From Caballeronia cordobensis (GTDB lineage: Bacteria; Pseudomonadota; Gammaproteobacteria; Burkholderiales; Burkholderiaceae), in the NCBI RefSeq assembly GCF_001544575.2, contig NZ_FCNY02000005.1, positions 186,001 to 250,000 of the forward strand: DNA of 64,000 bases, written 5' to 3'. Position 1 is the first letter of the stretch. Every line of letters starts with the position of its first letter. Position numbers and translations under genes: made by a program. Of this stretch, positions 37,183 to 47,189 are shown piece after piece. Below the pieces are notes generated by a model. That model did not search any database, was not told the origin of the DNA, and saw only the letters and a list, made by a program, of their open reading frames with translations.

Positions 37183-37692
37183 ATGCACTCGAAAAAATTC
37201 CTGATGACAGCGAGCGCTGCGTTGATAGCAGCGGGGGTTGCAACAGCCGCAGGCGCATTTCAGGTTCGGGGCGGCGCTCAGACGTCGATGAATGCCGCTA
37301 ACTTTCAGGCCGCGCATGAAACCAATGTCGCGACCCGGCAGGCCAACCGTACCGCGCGCGCGAGCGATCGCCAGAATACCATTCAGCAGGTGAGTTCGAA
37401 CCGGACCACTGCGGCTACGAATATCAGCAACAACCGGACCAATGCCGTCAATAACTACAACGACAACCACGGCAGCTGGTACAACGATCACCCGGTTGCA
37501 ACGGCCGCTGCCGTGACCACGGCGGTAGTCGGGACGGCGGCCGTGGTTGGCTCCATCGTTCGTAGCCTGCCCCCTAGTTGCTCGGCGATGAACGTGAATG
37601 GTGTGACGTACCAGCAATGCGGCTCGACGTGGTATCAGCCGCAATACGCTGGGACAACCGTGCAATACGTGGTGGTCAACGCCCCGGGCTGA
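37183..37692 (+). CDS. Small exported Asn/Thr-rich protein with one late membrane segment
   Basis: 169 aa. A signal peptide (about 1-25) precedes a low-complexity region rich in Asn, Arg, Thr and Gln (35-95, repeated NRT motifs). A hydrophobic Ala/Val segment follows (104-126), then a C-terminal domain with Cys133 and Cys146 and a Tyr/Gln-rich end. Function unknown. It follows the DUF2092 gene closely. The longer frame from 36961 overlaps that gene and is not real. Confidence 0.75.
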   Translation: MHSKKFLMTASAALIAAGVATAAGAFQVRGGAQTSMNAANFQAAHETNVATRQANRTARASDRQNTIQQVSSNRTTAATNISNNRTNAVNNYNDNHGSWYNDHPVATAAAVTTAVVGTAAVVGSIVRSLPPSCSAMNVNGVTYQQCGSTWYQPQYAGTTVQYVVVNAPG

Positions 37693-37827
37693 GAAACGCG
37701 GGCGTCGATGTTTTAACCGCGTCGTCGCCCCATCAAGCAATCAGGCGGCGACGCCGGTGGCGGGTGCCGGAGTGCACGTCGGTGCCGCCCGTCAGCGGTT
37801 CAAGGCTGGCCTATGCATCCTTTCGGA

Positions 37828-39228
37828 TCAGGGTCGGCTTTTGCCGCGGCCATTGGCCGGTTTGCCACGTGGTTTTTTCACGCTGAATGGATTGCCGCCG
37901 GACAAGCGCGTACCTTGCTCCGCAGCCACTGCACGTTGCGCCGTGGGCTTGCGCTTGTTTTCGCCGCTTTGCGCGCCCGTTTTCGTGCCGACTGCCTGCA
38001 CGGTGCCGGGCGCACCTTGCGGCACTTTCGGCTTCTTGAGCTTTTTGGGCTTCTTGACGATCTGGCCCGTCGTGCTGGTTTGCGGCACGCGATGCTCCGC
38101 TTCGAATCCCGGCTCTTCTTCACGAGACAGCGTTTCCCTGATCAGCGCTTCGATCGCGGCCAGTTGCGGCGCTTCATCGGCGCATACGAGGGACACCGCC
38201 ACGCCGCTCGCGCCCGCGCGGCCGGTGCGGCCCACACGGTGCACATAATCCTGCGCGACGATCGGCAGATCGACGTTGATCACGAGCGGCAGGTCGTCGA
38301 TATCGAGCCCGCGCGCAGCCACGTCGGTGGCGACCAGCATCTGTACTTCGCCCGTCTTGAAGCGCTCCAGCGCACGCAGGCGCGCGGGCTGCGGCTTGTC
38401 GCCGTGGATGGTGTCGATCGCATAGCCCGCTTCGTCCAGCATGGCCGCGAGGTAATCCACGCCCTTGCGTGTCTTGACGAACACCAGCGCGTGCTCCCAC
38501 TTGTTCTCGGCCACGAGGTGCATGAAAAGCTCGGGCTTGTTGCGCTTATCCACGGGCACGACCCATTGCCTGATCTTGCTGGCCGTGGCATTGGGCGGGC
38601 TGACGCTGATATTGACCGGGCCGCGCAGAATGCTCGCCGCCATGGCGCGGATATCATCGGTGAATGTGGCGGAGAACAGCAGCGTCTGGCGCTCGGCCGG
38701 CAAGGCGGCAAAGATCGCGTTGAGTTCGCGCGCGAAGCCCAGATCCAGCATGCGGTCGGCTTCATCCAGCACCAGCGTTTGGACCTGATCGAACTGCACG
38801 GCGTTCTGGCGATTGAGATCCAGCAGGCGGCCCGGCGTGGCGACGAGCACATCCACGCCCTTGCGCAGCTTCATCATCTGCGGATTGATGCTCACACCGC
38901 CGTAGGCGGCCAGCAATCGCAGATCGAGGCCTTTGCCGTATGCGATAAAGCTTTGCAGCACTTGTTCGGCCAATTCGCGCGTGGGCACCAGCACCAGAAC
39001 CCCCGCGCGGTTGCTGGACGCCGCCGGACCGTGCTGCACCAGCCGCTGCAACAGCGGCAGCGCGAAACCCGCCGTCTTGCCCGTGCCGGTCTGCGCCGCG
39101 GCCATGACGTCCTTGCCGCTGAGCACGGCGGGAATCGCCTTGACCTGCACGGGCGTAGGTGTCTGGTAATCGAGGGCCTGCACGTTGCGCAGCAAGGGGT
39201 CGATCAGGCCGAGCGAGGCAAAAGACAT
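37828..39228 (-). CDS. rhlE: DEAD-box RNA helicase (RhlE-like)
   Basis: 466 aa. Q-motif near residues 20-27, Walker A AQTGTGKT (45-52), DEAD in LVLDEADRMLDLGF, SAT in LLFSATF, and HRVGRTGRAG in the C-terminal helicase lobe. A basic Lys/Pro-rich tail (about 385-466) follows, as in RhlE proteins that bind structured RNA. Likely role: ribosome assembly or RNA turnover, especially in the cold. Confidence 0.94.
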   Translation of the reverse strand: MSFASLGLIDPLLRNVQALDYQTPTPVQVKAIPAVLSGKDVMAAAQTGTGKTAGFALPLLQRLVQHGPAASSNRAGVLVLVPTRELAEQVLQSFIAYGKGLDLRLLAAYGGVSINPQMMKLRKGVDVLVATPGRLLDLNRQNAVQFDQVQTLVLDEADRMLDLGFARELNAIFAALPAERQTLLFSATFTDDIRAMAASILRGPVNISVSPPNATASKIRQWVVPVDKRNKPELFMHLVAENKWEHALVFVKTRKGVDYLAAMLDEAGYAIDTIHGDKPQPARLRALERFKTGEVQMLVATDVAARGLDIDDLPLVINVDLPIVAQDYVHRVGRTGRAGASGVAVSLVCADEAPQLAAIEALIRETLSREEEPGFEAEHRVPQTSTTGQIVKKPKKLKKPKVPQGAPGTVQAVGTKTGAQSGENKRKPTAQRAVAAEQGTRLSGGNPFSVKKPRGKPANGRGKSRP

Positions 39229-39323
39229 GCGCGTATTCCGGGCTAAAAACCTCGATTTTAGCGGTTGCCGCGCCGATCGAACCGCGCTCGGTCGAGTCTA
39301 TCGCCGGACAGCGGGACGTAATC

Positions 39324-40541
39324 TCAGAGGACCGTCAGGCGGCGATCCGGCGCATCGTCGAGATTCGCGCGCGTGGTTGCGGCCCGCGCGACTTCGAGCC
39401 GGTTGCCACCGCGCGATTTTGCGCTGTAAAGCGCGCGATCCGCGGCGGCGAGCACTTTTGCCAGCGTGTCTTCATCAGTTCCGAAGCGCGCCATGCCGAC
39501 GCTCACCGTCGCCTCGATCTCCATGCCGCCCGCGGTGCGCGTGACCGTCTGCGCGAATCGACGGACGACCGCTTCGGCGAGGTCTTTCGCGCGGGCGCTT
39601 TCGTGCCCCGGCAACAGGGCGGCAAACTCTTCACCGCCGATGCGCGCGAGAATCGCATCGCGTCCGAGCACGCTGCGCAGAATCCCGGCGAACGACTTCA
39701 GCACTTCATCGCCGGCTTCGTGGCCGAAGCGGTCGTTGATCGCCTTGAAGTGGTCGAGGTCGAGCGCGAGACAGGACACAGGCGGAAAGGCCTTGCTTTC
39801 GCGGATGACGCGCGCCCCTTCTTCGAAGAACCATCGGCGGTTGCCGAGACCCGTGAGGTAATCGGTCTGCGATTCGCGTCGCAGATCGGCGTGGGCTTCG
39901 TCGCGCGCGAGGCGCAGGAGCGTCATCGGCAGGATGACGGAATAGAGCACCCCTTCGTACATCGTCACCTGGCCGATGATCGCCAGCAAGTGCGGTCCGA
40001 ACGATGCCGCCAGCCACGGCAGAATGGTGATTCTGAACGCATAGAAGAGCGCGTGACCGCCCGTGACGGCCACGGCGATATTGCGCGACTGCTTCCATTT
40101 CGAATCGCGCGTGTCGAGCAGTTCGCGCGCGGTCAGCGCGCACACCACGAAGATGGGCACGGCGCTGATGTACGCCCACATGACCGCTTCGCCGCGCGTG
40201 CCCGCGATGGCCCAGGCGACCGCGAGTATCGACACCATGCCGAGGGACATCGCCCCATAACGCCGTCCGTTCAGGAGCGCGACGCCTTGCAGGTTCAGCA
40301 GATATCCGCCGACGATGATGATATTCGCCAGCGCGGAGCCCACGACGCCGGGAAGGCCGGGCACGCTATGCCGGATCGAGGCGGCGGCGCAGCCGAGCGC
40401 GAGCGTCGCGTAACCGGCTGCGAGCACGCCGAGTTCGCGCCTGCGCCGCGGATACGACCGGCGCTCCCAGAGCGTCAGGCCGCTGCTGGCGAGGAGCGTT
40501 CCGATCGCTAACAGATAAATGGTAATGAGGTCGACACGCAT
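39324..40541 (-). CDS. Membrane diguanylate cyclase (GGDEF)
   Basis: 405 aa. The N-terminal half is hydrophobic with about six membrane helices. The C-terminal GGDEF domain starts near DYLTGLGNRRWF and has the active site RIGGEEF, with the CLALDLDHFKAINDRFGH segment before it. The five-residue-spaced RxxD inhibitory site before GGEEF is not seen, so product inhibition may be absent. It should make cyclic di-GMP in response to a membrane-linked signal. Confidence 0.92.
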   Translation of the reverse strand: MRVDLITIYLLAIGTLLASSGLTLWERRSYPRRRRELGVLAAGYATLALGCAAASIRHSVPGLPGVVGSALANIIIVGGYLLNLQGVALLNGRRYGAMSLGMVSILAVAWAIAGTRGEAVMWAYISAVPIFVVCALTARELLDTRDSKWKQSRNIAVAVTGGHALFYAFRITILPWLAASFGPHLLAIIGQVTMYEGVLYSVILPMTLLRLARDEAHADLRRESQTDYLTGLGNRRWFFEEGARVIRESKAFPPVSCLALDLDHFKAINDRFGHEAGDEVLKSFAGILRSVLGRDAILARIGGEEFAALLPGHESARAKDLAEAVVRRFAQTVTRTAGGMEIEATVSVGMARFGTDEDTLAKVLAAADRALYSAKSRGGNRLEVARAATTRANLDDAPDRRLTVL

Positions 40542-40635
40542 GCGCTCGCTGAGGCTTCTCCCAGCCGAAGACGATCTGACATGACTCGTTTACGGCAGGA
40601 AAATGGAAAAATTGAGGCAGGCAGTGTGCTTCGGC

Positions 40636-41664
40636 TCAGTGCACGCCGAAGTCGGATCGCATCTTTCGAAACCTGGCCGGAGTGACATTAAACTCGCGTT
40701 TGAACAAGTTGATGAGATGCGAGCTATCCGTGAAACCACATTCATACGCGATCTGAGTGATTGACCGGTCGCTGTTGAGCACCATCCATTTTGCTGTTTT
40801 GAGGCGCAAGCTTCTCCAGTATTGGAGCGGCGCGACGCGGAGATGCTTCTTGAAGAGCCGATTGAGTTCGCGCTCACTCGTGCCGATCGCCTGCGCTATG
40901 CTCGCGACCGAGCCCGGTTCCAGCGTTTGCTGCATCATTAAACCCACGGCATTCACAACGCGCCGGTCCGGACAATGCAAGCCAATTTCGGCGTTGCTTT
41001 TCATGGCCTGCATTTCGTCGAAGCCCCGATCGGCCATCAGGTAATGCATCGCCTTGTGCGAACGCGTGCTGCCGCAATGCGTGGTCACAAGATGCATGGC
41101 GAGATTGATGGCCGCAAGGCCACCCGGGCATGTAATGAAGCCCCCGTCTGCCACGACCGAGGCGTCCGTCACGGCCTCGATATCGGGAAAATGGACCGCC
41201 ATGGCTTGCGCCAGCGAAAAATGCACTGCGCAGCGCTTGCCGGACAGATAGCCCAGTTCGGCCAGCACGAATTGGCCCGTACATAGCCCGACGACAGGCA
41301 CGCCCGCTTCGACGCAAGATTGTACGAATCGGTAGAGTTCGTCGGGAATCGGCGTCGAGCTGTGAAGCTGGCCGCCATGCACTACGACATAGTCGTATTC
41401 GGTCGGGTCGCCGAAGATCCTGGTTGGCAACATGGTGAAACCGCAGCTTGCCCTGATCGGTGCGATCTCGTGCGATAAAAGGTCCCACGAACAGTAGATC
41501 TGCCTGCTGAAGTCCGCCTCATCTGCCGAGAGCCGCAGAAACTCCACGAAGCATGAAAGCGACATGAGCGTAAAGTCCGGCGTCGGAACAATGCCGATCC
41601 TGAGCGGCGCTTCGACCTCGGGCGCAGACTTGCTCGGTCGAAGGAAAGAGTAGTCGCGCCGCAT
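40636..41664 (-). CDS. GlxA-type AraC-family regulator with DJ-1/PfpI-like domain
   Basis: 342 aa. The N-terminal amidase-like domain (about 20-190) keeps the VVGLCTGQFVLAELG elbow with its Cys. The C-terminal AraC DNA-binding domain (about 245-335) has SVASIAQAIGTSERELNRLFKKHL and ITQIAYECGFTDSSHLINLFKREFNVTPARFR. It is divergent from the hydroxyproline-type operon (129-bp gap), as GlxA-type regulators of amino-acid, betaine or carnitine catabolism often are. Confidence 0.92.
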   Translation of the reverse strand: MRRDYSFLRPSKSAPEVEAPLRIGIVPTPDFTLMSLSCFVEFLRLSADEADFSRQIYCSWDLLSHEIAPIRASCGFTMLPTRIFGDPTEYDYVVVHGGQLHSSTPIPDELYRFVQSCVEAGVPVVGLCTGQFVLAELGYLSGKRCAVHFSLAQAMAVHFPDIEAVTDASVVADGGFITCPGGLAAINLAMHLVTTHCGSTRSHKAMHYLMADRGFDEMQAMKSNAEIGLHCPDRRVVNAVGLMMQQTLEPGSVASIAQAIGTSERELNRLFKKHLRVAPLQYWRSLRLKTAKWMVLNSDRSITQIAYECGFTDSSHLINLFKREFNVTPARFRKMRSDFGVH

Positions 41665-41728
41665 CCGCCGTCTCCAGAACGTACCGTCGATTGTCCGAAG
41701 CGTACAATTTTTTTAATTCGCCAGCAAT

Positions 41729-41734
41729 TATAGT
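41729..41734 (+). promoter_or_regulatory. -10-like element of the 3-hydroxyproline operon
   Basis: TATAGT matches the -10 consensus at five of six positions and lies 60 bp before the OCD-family gene in an AT-rich stretch. No good -35 box sits 17 bp upstream, which would fit a promoter that needs the divergent AraC-type activator. Confidence 0.4.
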
Positions 41735-41793
41735 TTTCTACAGACGACGCGCGGGCAAACAGGTCAGCACGCAAAGACTTTGGGAGAAGGCAA

Positions 41794-42735
41794 ATGAGCG
41801 CTGTGACGTTTTCAGCTCGGGATATTCGCTCGGTCATGACGTGGGAACGCGCCATTCAGGCACTTCGCGACGGTCATCTCGGAGCACGACCGCGCAACGG
41901 CGGCTTTCTGGTGCAAGACGGTGCGTTCAGCCTTTTTTCGCGGGCCGTGATACTTCCCGGCTACGGCGCCGGCGTCAAGGTCGCGTCCATTTTTCCGCCG
42001 AATGCACAGAAGGAAAGTCCGCGAGCGGCTGAAGACGCCATCTTCGTCATCGTCGATGAAGAGACGAAGTCCATTTCCTGCATCCTCGACGGCCCCGAAA
42101 TCACGCGCTGGAAAACCGCGGCCTGCTCCGCGCTTGCCTCCTCCCTCTTGTCGCCCATCGACAGTCGAACCCTTCTCGTCATTGGGGCGGGGCCGGTTGC
42201 ACTCGCGCTGGCGCAGGCGCATGTGCACGTCAGGCCATCCATCGAGCGGATCATGCTATGGAATCGCACGCGGCAGAAGCTGGAAAGCCTTGCGCATGCA
42301 TTGCAGCAGCTAGGGCGCACGATCGAAGTCGTCGCGAATGTGGACGAAGCGGTGTCACGAGCCGATGTCATTTCAGCCGCCACGGGTTCGACGCATCCCA
42401 TCATCAAAGGCCGATTCCTGAAGCCCGGCACGCATGTCGATCTGGTGGGCGGATACCGCGCAGACATGCGCGAAGCCGACGACGACGTCATCGCGCAAGC
42501 CCATGTGTTCGTCGACTTCATCGACACGGCACTTGAGGCGGGAGACATAGCAGGCGCCATTGCCAACGGATCGCTCGCGCGAAACGCGATCAAGGGTGAA
42601 CTCTTCGACCTGGTTCGGGGCGCGCCAGCAGGCGACCGGAACCTGACCGTGTTCAAGAACGCCGGAGGAGCGCATCAGGACTTGCTTGTGGCGCTGGCGG
42701 CGGCCAAGGAACTAAGCGCGAGCGTCCAGCGGTAA
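41794..42735 (+). CDS. Ornithine cyclodeaminase/mu-crystallin family enzyme, probable delta1-pyrroline-2-carboxylate reductase
   Basis: 313 aa. The NAD(P)-binding part has VIGAGPVALALAQAH with WNRT after it, and the family motif GTHVDLVGGY. GAGAAGG precedes the ATG. The family includes true ornithine cyclodeaminases, but in hydroxyproline clusters the member reduces delta1-pyrroline-2-carboxylate to L-proline. The neighbouring enolase-type dehydratase and proline-racemase-type enzyme support that reading here. Confidence 0.85.
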   Translation: MSAVTFSARDIRSVMTWERAIQALRDGHLGARPRNGGFLVQDGAFSLFSRAVILPGYGAGVKVASIFPPNAQKESPRAAEDAIFVIVDEETKSISCILDGPEITRWKTAACSALASSLLSPIDSRTLLVIGAGPVALALAQAHVHVRPSIERIMLWNRTRQKLESLAHALQQLGRTIEVVANVDEAVSRADVISAATGSTHPIIKGRFLKPGTHVDLVGGYRADMREADDDVIAQAHVFVDFIDTALEAGDIAGAIANGSLARNAIKGELFDLVRGAPAGDRNLTVFKNAGGAHQDLLVALAAAKELSASVQR

Positions 42736-42863
42736 AAGGCTTTCCCGCGGGCGCCAGCTTCGTTCCGCGACTCATCCGAACCAAAGAATTCTTTCGTCAC
42801 CGCGAGGCTAATCCGGCTGAACTCGACATCAGTCTGGATCAGTCACGCCACCAGGAGCCGTCC

Positions 42864-43964
42864 TTGAAAATCACCAAGATTTCCCTCTATCAAGTCGATC
42901 TTCCTTTGAAGGAAGGAAAGTACAGCTGGTCAACGTATTCCTTCGCTTCCTTCGATAGCACCGTGCTCATCGTCGAGACCGATAGCGGCCTGACCGGCGT
43001 CGGTGAAATCTGTCCGCTAGGCCCTTCTTATCTGGCAGCCTATGCGGAAGGCGCCCGCACCGGTCTGATGAAACTCGCGCACGGCTTGCTGGGCGAGGAC
43101 CCTTGCCAGCTCGGACGAATCAATCTCCGGATGGACGAATTGCTCAAAGGGCATCCGTACGTCAAGTCCGCACTCGATATGGCGTGCTGGGACATTCTTG
43201 GCAAAGCAACCGGTCAGCCCGTCTATAACTTATTGGGCGGGCGCATTCACGACAAAGTGAAGCTCTTCAAAGTCGTCAGCCGTCAAGAGCCCGACGCGAT
43301 GGCCGCCAAGATTCGCCAGTATCAGGAAGAAGGCTTCAGGCAGTTTCAAATGAAGGTCGGGGCGGCGCCGGACGGTGACATCGAGCGAATCTTCGCGGTG
43401 TCGGCAGAATTACGCCCCGGCAACATTCTCGCCGCGGACGCCAATACCGGCTGGCGCCAGCATGAGGCGATTCGCGTCGTCAAGGCGATTCGCGATGTCG
43501 ATATCTATATCGAGCAACCGTGCCTCAGCTATGAGGAGTGCCTTGCGGTCCGCAAACATTCGGATCACCCCATGATCCTCGACGAATGTATGGAGGACAT
43601 CAAGGTCCTCATGCGCGGGTATCAGGATCAGGCAATGGACGTCATCAATCTGAAAATCAGCCGAATCGGTGGCTTGACGAAGGCGCGCCTGTTCAGAGAT
43701 CTTGCGGCCACGTTAGGCATCGCCCTCACGATCGAAGACTCGTGGGGTGGAGAAATCGATACCGCAGCCATCGCGCACCTTGCCCATTCGGCGCCTGCCG
43801 GCTACCACTTCCAGTCGTCCGCTTTCCACGAATACCACAGCCTGTCGATCGCTTCGGGTGGACCGGCAATGAGCGACGGCTACATGTATGCCTCCGATGC
43901 GCCGGGATTGGGCGTCACCCCGAACATGGAAGCGCTCGGCGATCCCGTCGGCACGGTGTCGTAA
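42864..43964 (+). CDS. Enolase-superfamily dehydratase (mandelate racemase/MLE group), probable cis-3-hydroxyproline dehydratase
   Basis: 366 aa. Catalytic Lys164 in QMKVG, metal ligands Asp192 (AADANTGW), Glu217 (IEQPC) and Asp240/Glu241 (ILDEC), and Lys264 (LKISRIGG) are all present. The TTG start at 42864 has CAGGAG 6 nt upstream; no earlier in-frame ATG exists. An enolase-superfamily cis-3-hydroxy-L-proline dehydratase is known, with an OCD-type reductase beside it, and this gene order matches. 4-Hydroxyproline-betaine epimerase or another MLE activity remains possible. Confidence 0.82.
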   Translation: MKITKISLYQVDLPLKEGKYSWSTYSFASFDSTVLIVETDSGLTGVGEICPLGPSYLAAYAEGARTGLMKLAHGLLGEDPCQLGRINLRMDELLKGHPYVKSALDMACWDILGKATGQPVYNLLGGRIHDKVKLFKVVSRQEPDAMAAKIRQYQEEGFRQFQMKVGAAPDGDIERIFAVSAELRPGNILAADANTGWRQHEAIRVVKAIRDVDIYIEQPCLSYEECLAVRKHSDHPMILDECMEDIKVLMRGYQDQAMDVINLKISRIGGLTKARLFRDLAATLGIALTIEDSWGGEIDTAAIAHLAHSAPAGYHFQSSAFHEYHSLSIASGGPAMSDGYMYASDAPGLGVTPNMEALGDPVGTVS

Positions 43965-43970
43965 GGGACT

Positions 43971-44006
43971 GGATAACGGGGTAAACGCGACTGCCCCGCT
44001 TTATCC
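43971..44006 (+). terminator. Imperfect hairpin after the dehydratase gene
   Basis: GGATAACGGGG can pair with CCCCGCTTTATCC with a small bulge, loop about 12 nt. No T-run follows, so it is more likely an RNA-stability or attenuation element between the enzyme and transporter genes than a full terminator. Confidence 0.3.
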
Positions 44007-44130
44007 CATAACTTGTCCGAAACATGCAATTCCAAAGTTTTTGATGCCGCTAATCTGACTGCACGAATTGCCCACCGTGAAGCAGCCTCGTTTGGCGCGC
44101 TGAACCCGCTCATGTTGATGAGGATTTCTG

Positions 44131-44949
44131 ATGAGTAGCCTTGCTCGCGCTTCCGAAGTGCGCCCCGTCAGCGCACCGCCACTTACTGCCATGCCAGCAC
44201 CGATACTTCTCAAGGCCGTTGGAATCGGCAAGACCTTTGGCGCACACCGCGTTCTGGACAAGGTCAGTCTGGAAATGAGAAAAGGCGAAGTGGTGGCCAT
44301 CATCGGACCGAGCGGTTCCGGGAAAAGCGCGTTTCTCCGCTGCATCAACCAGCTCGAAACGCCGACCGAAGGTGTTGTGTCGATCGGAGATGTCACGCTG
44401 TCCGCAGGCGCGTCACCGTCTCGGCGCGACCTGCTGGCGCTGCGACGGAAGATCGGGATGGTGTTTCAATCCTTCAATCTTTTCCCGCACTTGAGCGTTC
44501 TGCGCAACGTGAGTCTGGCGCAAGAACGCACGATGGGGCGAACGCAAAAAGAAGCCGATGAGCGGTCGATGGAGTTGCTGGCCCGGGTCGGGCTTGCACA
44601 GAAAGCGAATCAGTATCCTGCGCGTTGCTCAGGGGGCCAGCAGCAGCGCATCGCCATTGCAAGGGCTCTGGCGCTCGATCCGGAAGTCATGCTCTTCGAC
44701 GAACCGACTTCGGCACTCGATCCCGAACTAGGCCTCGAAGTGCTGGCCGTCATGCAGGAACTGGCGGCATCGGGCATGACCATGATCGTCGTGACGCACG
44801 AGATGCACTTCGCCGAGCGCGTTTCCGATCGCGTTGTATTGATGGCGGATGGCCGCATTCTCGAAGAGGGACCGAGCGCCGACGTCATGCGCTTTCCGAA
44901 GACCGAGCGCGCCATCAAGTTCTTCCATGCCGTGAGGGATCGCTCATGA
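44131..44949 (+). CDS. Polar amino-acid ABC transporter ATPase
   Basis: 272 aa. Walker A GPSGSGKS (59-66), Q-loop [13 protein letters not shown], signature CSGGQQQR (Cys replacing the usual Leu), Walker [15 protein letters not shown] and switch His in VVTHEM. It is closest to the GlnQ/HisP group. GAGG lies 8 nt upstream of the ATG. An N-terminal extension of about 25 residues precedes the ABC domain. It overlaps the first permease by 4 bp. Confidence 0.93.
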   Translation: MSSLARASEVRPVSAPPLTAMPAPILLKAVGIGKTFGAHRVLDKVSLEMRKGEVVAIIGPSGSGKSAFLRCINQLETPTEGVVSIGDVTLSAGASPSRRDLLALRRKIGMVFQSFNLFPHLSVLRNVSLAQERTMGRTQKEADERSMELLARVGLAQKANQYPARCSGGQQQRIAIARALALDPEVMLFDEPTSALDPELGLEVLAVMQELAASGMTMIVVTHEMHFAERVSDRVVLMADGRILEEGPSADVMRFPKTERAIKFFHAVRDRS

Positions 44950-45587
44950 GCATCACCCTATCCGCGCTGCTCTCCGGTGTTCCGTGGACGATTGCAGTGA
45001 CAAGCGTGTCGTTTGTCGTGGGCGCCGTGGCGGGTCTGCCGATCTGCGCGATGCGTGTCTCGAAGAACGTGATCGCGCGCAGTGTCGCTAACGTGTTCAT
45101 CGTTGCATGTCGATCGATACCGCCGATCGTCTTGCTGTTCTTTATCTTCTTCGGAGTTGGAAACGGGTTTCTGGCGATGAGCGGCTTTACTGCTGCCGTA
45201 ATCGGGCTCGGCCTGATCACGGCAGCGAATATGTCGGAGATTTATCGCGGTTCCTTGGCGGCGATCCATCCCGGGCAATTCGAAGCCAGCAGAGCGTTGA
45301 ATCTTTCAAAGGCCCAGCAATTCAGGGATGTGATTCTGCCGCAGCTCGGACGTATTGCCCTTCCATCCGCCGGTACCTATCTGATCGGCCTTTTGAAGGA
45401 CTCCGCGATCGCATCGACCATCGGCGTGGGTGAACTGGCCTTTCAGGCATACCACCTTTCGCAGGAGACCTTTCGCGGGCTGAGCATTTATGCCGAAACG
45501 GCACTGCTTTACATCTTGCTTAGCTTGCCGGTCGCTTATCTTGCCCGCCGTGCGGATGCTCACATGCGCTCGAAGGTTTCACGATGA
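44946..45587 (+). CDS. Polar amino-acid ABC transporter permease 1
   Basis: 213 aa with five predicted helices and the EAA loop [29 protein letters not shown] (about 110-138), typical of HisM/GlnP-type permeases. The ATG at 44946 overlaps the ATPase stop as ATGA; the longer frame from 44625 lies inside the ATPase gene. Confidence 0.92.
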   Translation: MSITLSALLSGVPWTIAVTSVSFVVGAVAGLPICAMRVSKNVIARSVANVFIVACRSIPPIVLLFFIFFGVGNGFLAMSGFTAAVIGLGLITAANMSEIYRGSLAAIHPGQFEASRALNLSKAQQFRDVILPQLGRIALPSAGTYLIGLLKDSAIASTIGVGELAFQAYHLSQETFRGLSIYAETALLYILLSLPVAYLARRADAHMRSKVSR

Positions 45588-46243
45588 CTCATCTCCTCGA
45601 ATTCTGGAAAGACTGGTTCCCCGCCCTCGCTGACGGCTTCGTTCTGTCGTTGAAAGTCACGGCTGTTTCGCTGATCGCTGGCATTCCGCTGGGCATGCTG
45701 CTCGCGTTGACCGTCCAGGCAAAGTCGCGCCTTGTTCGCTATACCGCGCTTTTCGTCGTCGAGGTCGGCCGCGGCACGCCGCTCCTGATTCTTCTCCAGT
45801 TCGTCTACTTCGGCATGCCGTCCGCCGGGATGACCTTCACCGCTTTCGTGGCTACGGTTATCGCTTTTACGTGCAATGCCGGGGCCTACACGAGCGAGAT
45901 CATCCGCGCGGGATTCGATGCCGTCCCGTATGGCCAGAAAGAAGCTGCGGCCAGTATCGGGCTGACAAGTTGGGATGCGTTGCGCTTCATCGTCATTCCG
46001 CAAGGCCTGCAGGTTGCATTGCCGGCGCTACTCGGATTCTCGGTCCTCATGCTTCAGGGGACGTCGCTTTGCTTCACCATTTCACTTCCCGAGATCGTGA
46101 GTCAGGCGTCCAGCATCGGCTCAGACACATTCGAATACATGCCGATACTGACGCTGGCGGCCTTGTTCTTCGTATCGGTATGCGTTCCCGCCAGTTTTCT
46201 CGTGTCCTTTCTCGAAAGGAGACTGACCCGGCATACCGCCTGA
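45584..46243 (+). CDS. Polar amino-acid ABC transporter permease 2
   Basis: 219 aa, about five helices, with the EAA loop RAGFDAVPYGQKEAAASIGLTSWDALRFIVIPQ. It overlaps the first permease by 4 bp, so the two channel subunits are made in coupled fashion. Confidence 0.92.
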   Translation: MTHLLEFWKDWFPALADGFVLSLKVTAVSLIAGIPLGMLLALTVQAKSRLVRYTALFVVEVGRGTPLLILLQFVYFGMPSAGMTFTAFVATVIAFTCNAGAYTSEIIRAGFDAVPYGQKEAAASIGLTSWDALRFIVIPQGLQVALPALLGFSVLMLQGTSLCFTISLPEIVSQASSIGSDTFEYMPILTLAALFFVSVCVPASFLVSFLERRLTRHTA

Positions 46244-46304
46244 CTTAACGCTGTGTCGACGCATTACTTAGTTTCCATCAATCCCCGTAACTTCGGATAC
46301 CGAA

Positions 46305-47141
46305 ATGAAAGCACATTCGATTGGCAACCTGGGCATTTGCGCGGGCGTCATGTTCGCCCTTCTGTCGGGTAACGCGATTGCGGACGAGTGCAAGCCCGCT
46401 CACACGTTTTCGAGCGTCACGCCGGGCACACTCACCATCGTCGCGCACGAGTACATGCCTTTTTCAGGTAAATCGGGAGATGACGCAATCAAGGGAATCG
46501 ACGGCGATATCATCAAGGCAATCGCCGCGAAAGAATGCCTGAAGCTGAACGTGAGCATTGTCGATGCCGCAGCGGTCATTCAATCGGTGTCGACCGGCAA
46601 GGCGGACTTCGGTATCGGTGACTGGCAGCGAACCGTGGCGCGTTCGAAAGTACTCGGCCTGAGTGGCCCGCTCTACACAGACCAAATGGGTGTGATCTCA
46701 GCGGACGGCGTGGACACCATCCCCGCGCTACAGGGCAAGAAAGTGGGCGTTGTCGCCGGCTCGTACTGGAACGCCGATCTCAAGAAATATCTCGGTAGTT
46801 CACTGACGATCTATCCCAACCCGGTTGCCTTGGCGCAAGATCTTTCAGCGAAACGTATCGATATCGGAATCGATAGCTACCTGACCGCAGCGTATAACCA
46901 GAAGACGGCGGGATATCGCGGATTCAAGGTGTTACCGATCAGGCCAGACGCAAGCGTGCCGGCGTCGCTCAGTCCTAGTCAGGCAGGGTTTCCCTATCAG
47001 AAGTCAAACGGCGCGCTTGGCGATGCCATCACCGCGGATATCGCGGAAATGCACAAGGCCGGTGACATTGCCAGAATCATCCAGTCCTACGACTTGCAAC
47101 CTTCAGCGGCTGACGTAGGCGAGCCGCGGCTCGTGCAGTAA
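46305..47141 (+). CDS. Amino-acid ABC transporter substrate-binding protein
   Basis: 278 aa. Signal peptide with cleavage near AIA (24-26). The mature protein has the SBP family 3 pattern: TLTIVAHEYMPFSG, GIDGDIIKAIA, and GKADFGIGDWQRT where polar-amino-acid binders usually have a D-x-x-x-x-G-x-T-x-T-x-x-R motif. It is likely the receptor for hydroxyproline or a related amino acid, inferred from the flanking enzymes. Confidence 0.9.
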   Translation: MKAHSIGNLGICAGVMFALLSGNAIADECKPAHTFSSVTPGTLTIVAHEYMPFSGKSGDDAIKGIDGDIIKAIAAKECLKLNVSIVDAAAVIQSVSTGKADFGIGDWQRTVARSKVLGLSGPLYTDQMGVISADGVDTIPALQGKKVGVVAGSYWNADLKKYLGSSLTIYPNPVALAQDLSAKRIDIGIDSYLTAAYNQKTAGYRGFKVLPIRPDASVPASLSPSQAGFPYQKSNGALGDAITADIAEMHKAGDIARIIQSYDLQPSAADVGEPRLVQ

Positions 47142-47189
47142 TTCATAAGACGCCCAGGCTCTCATACACACCATAAAAGGCAATCGATC

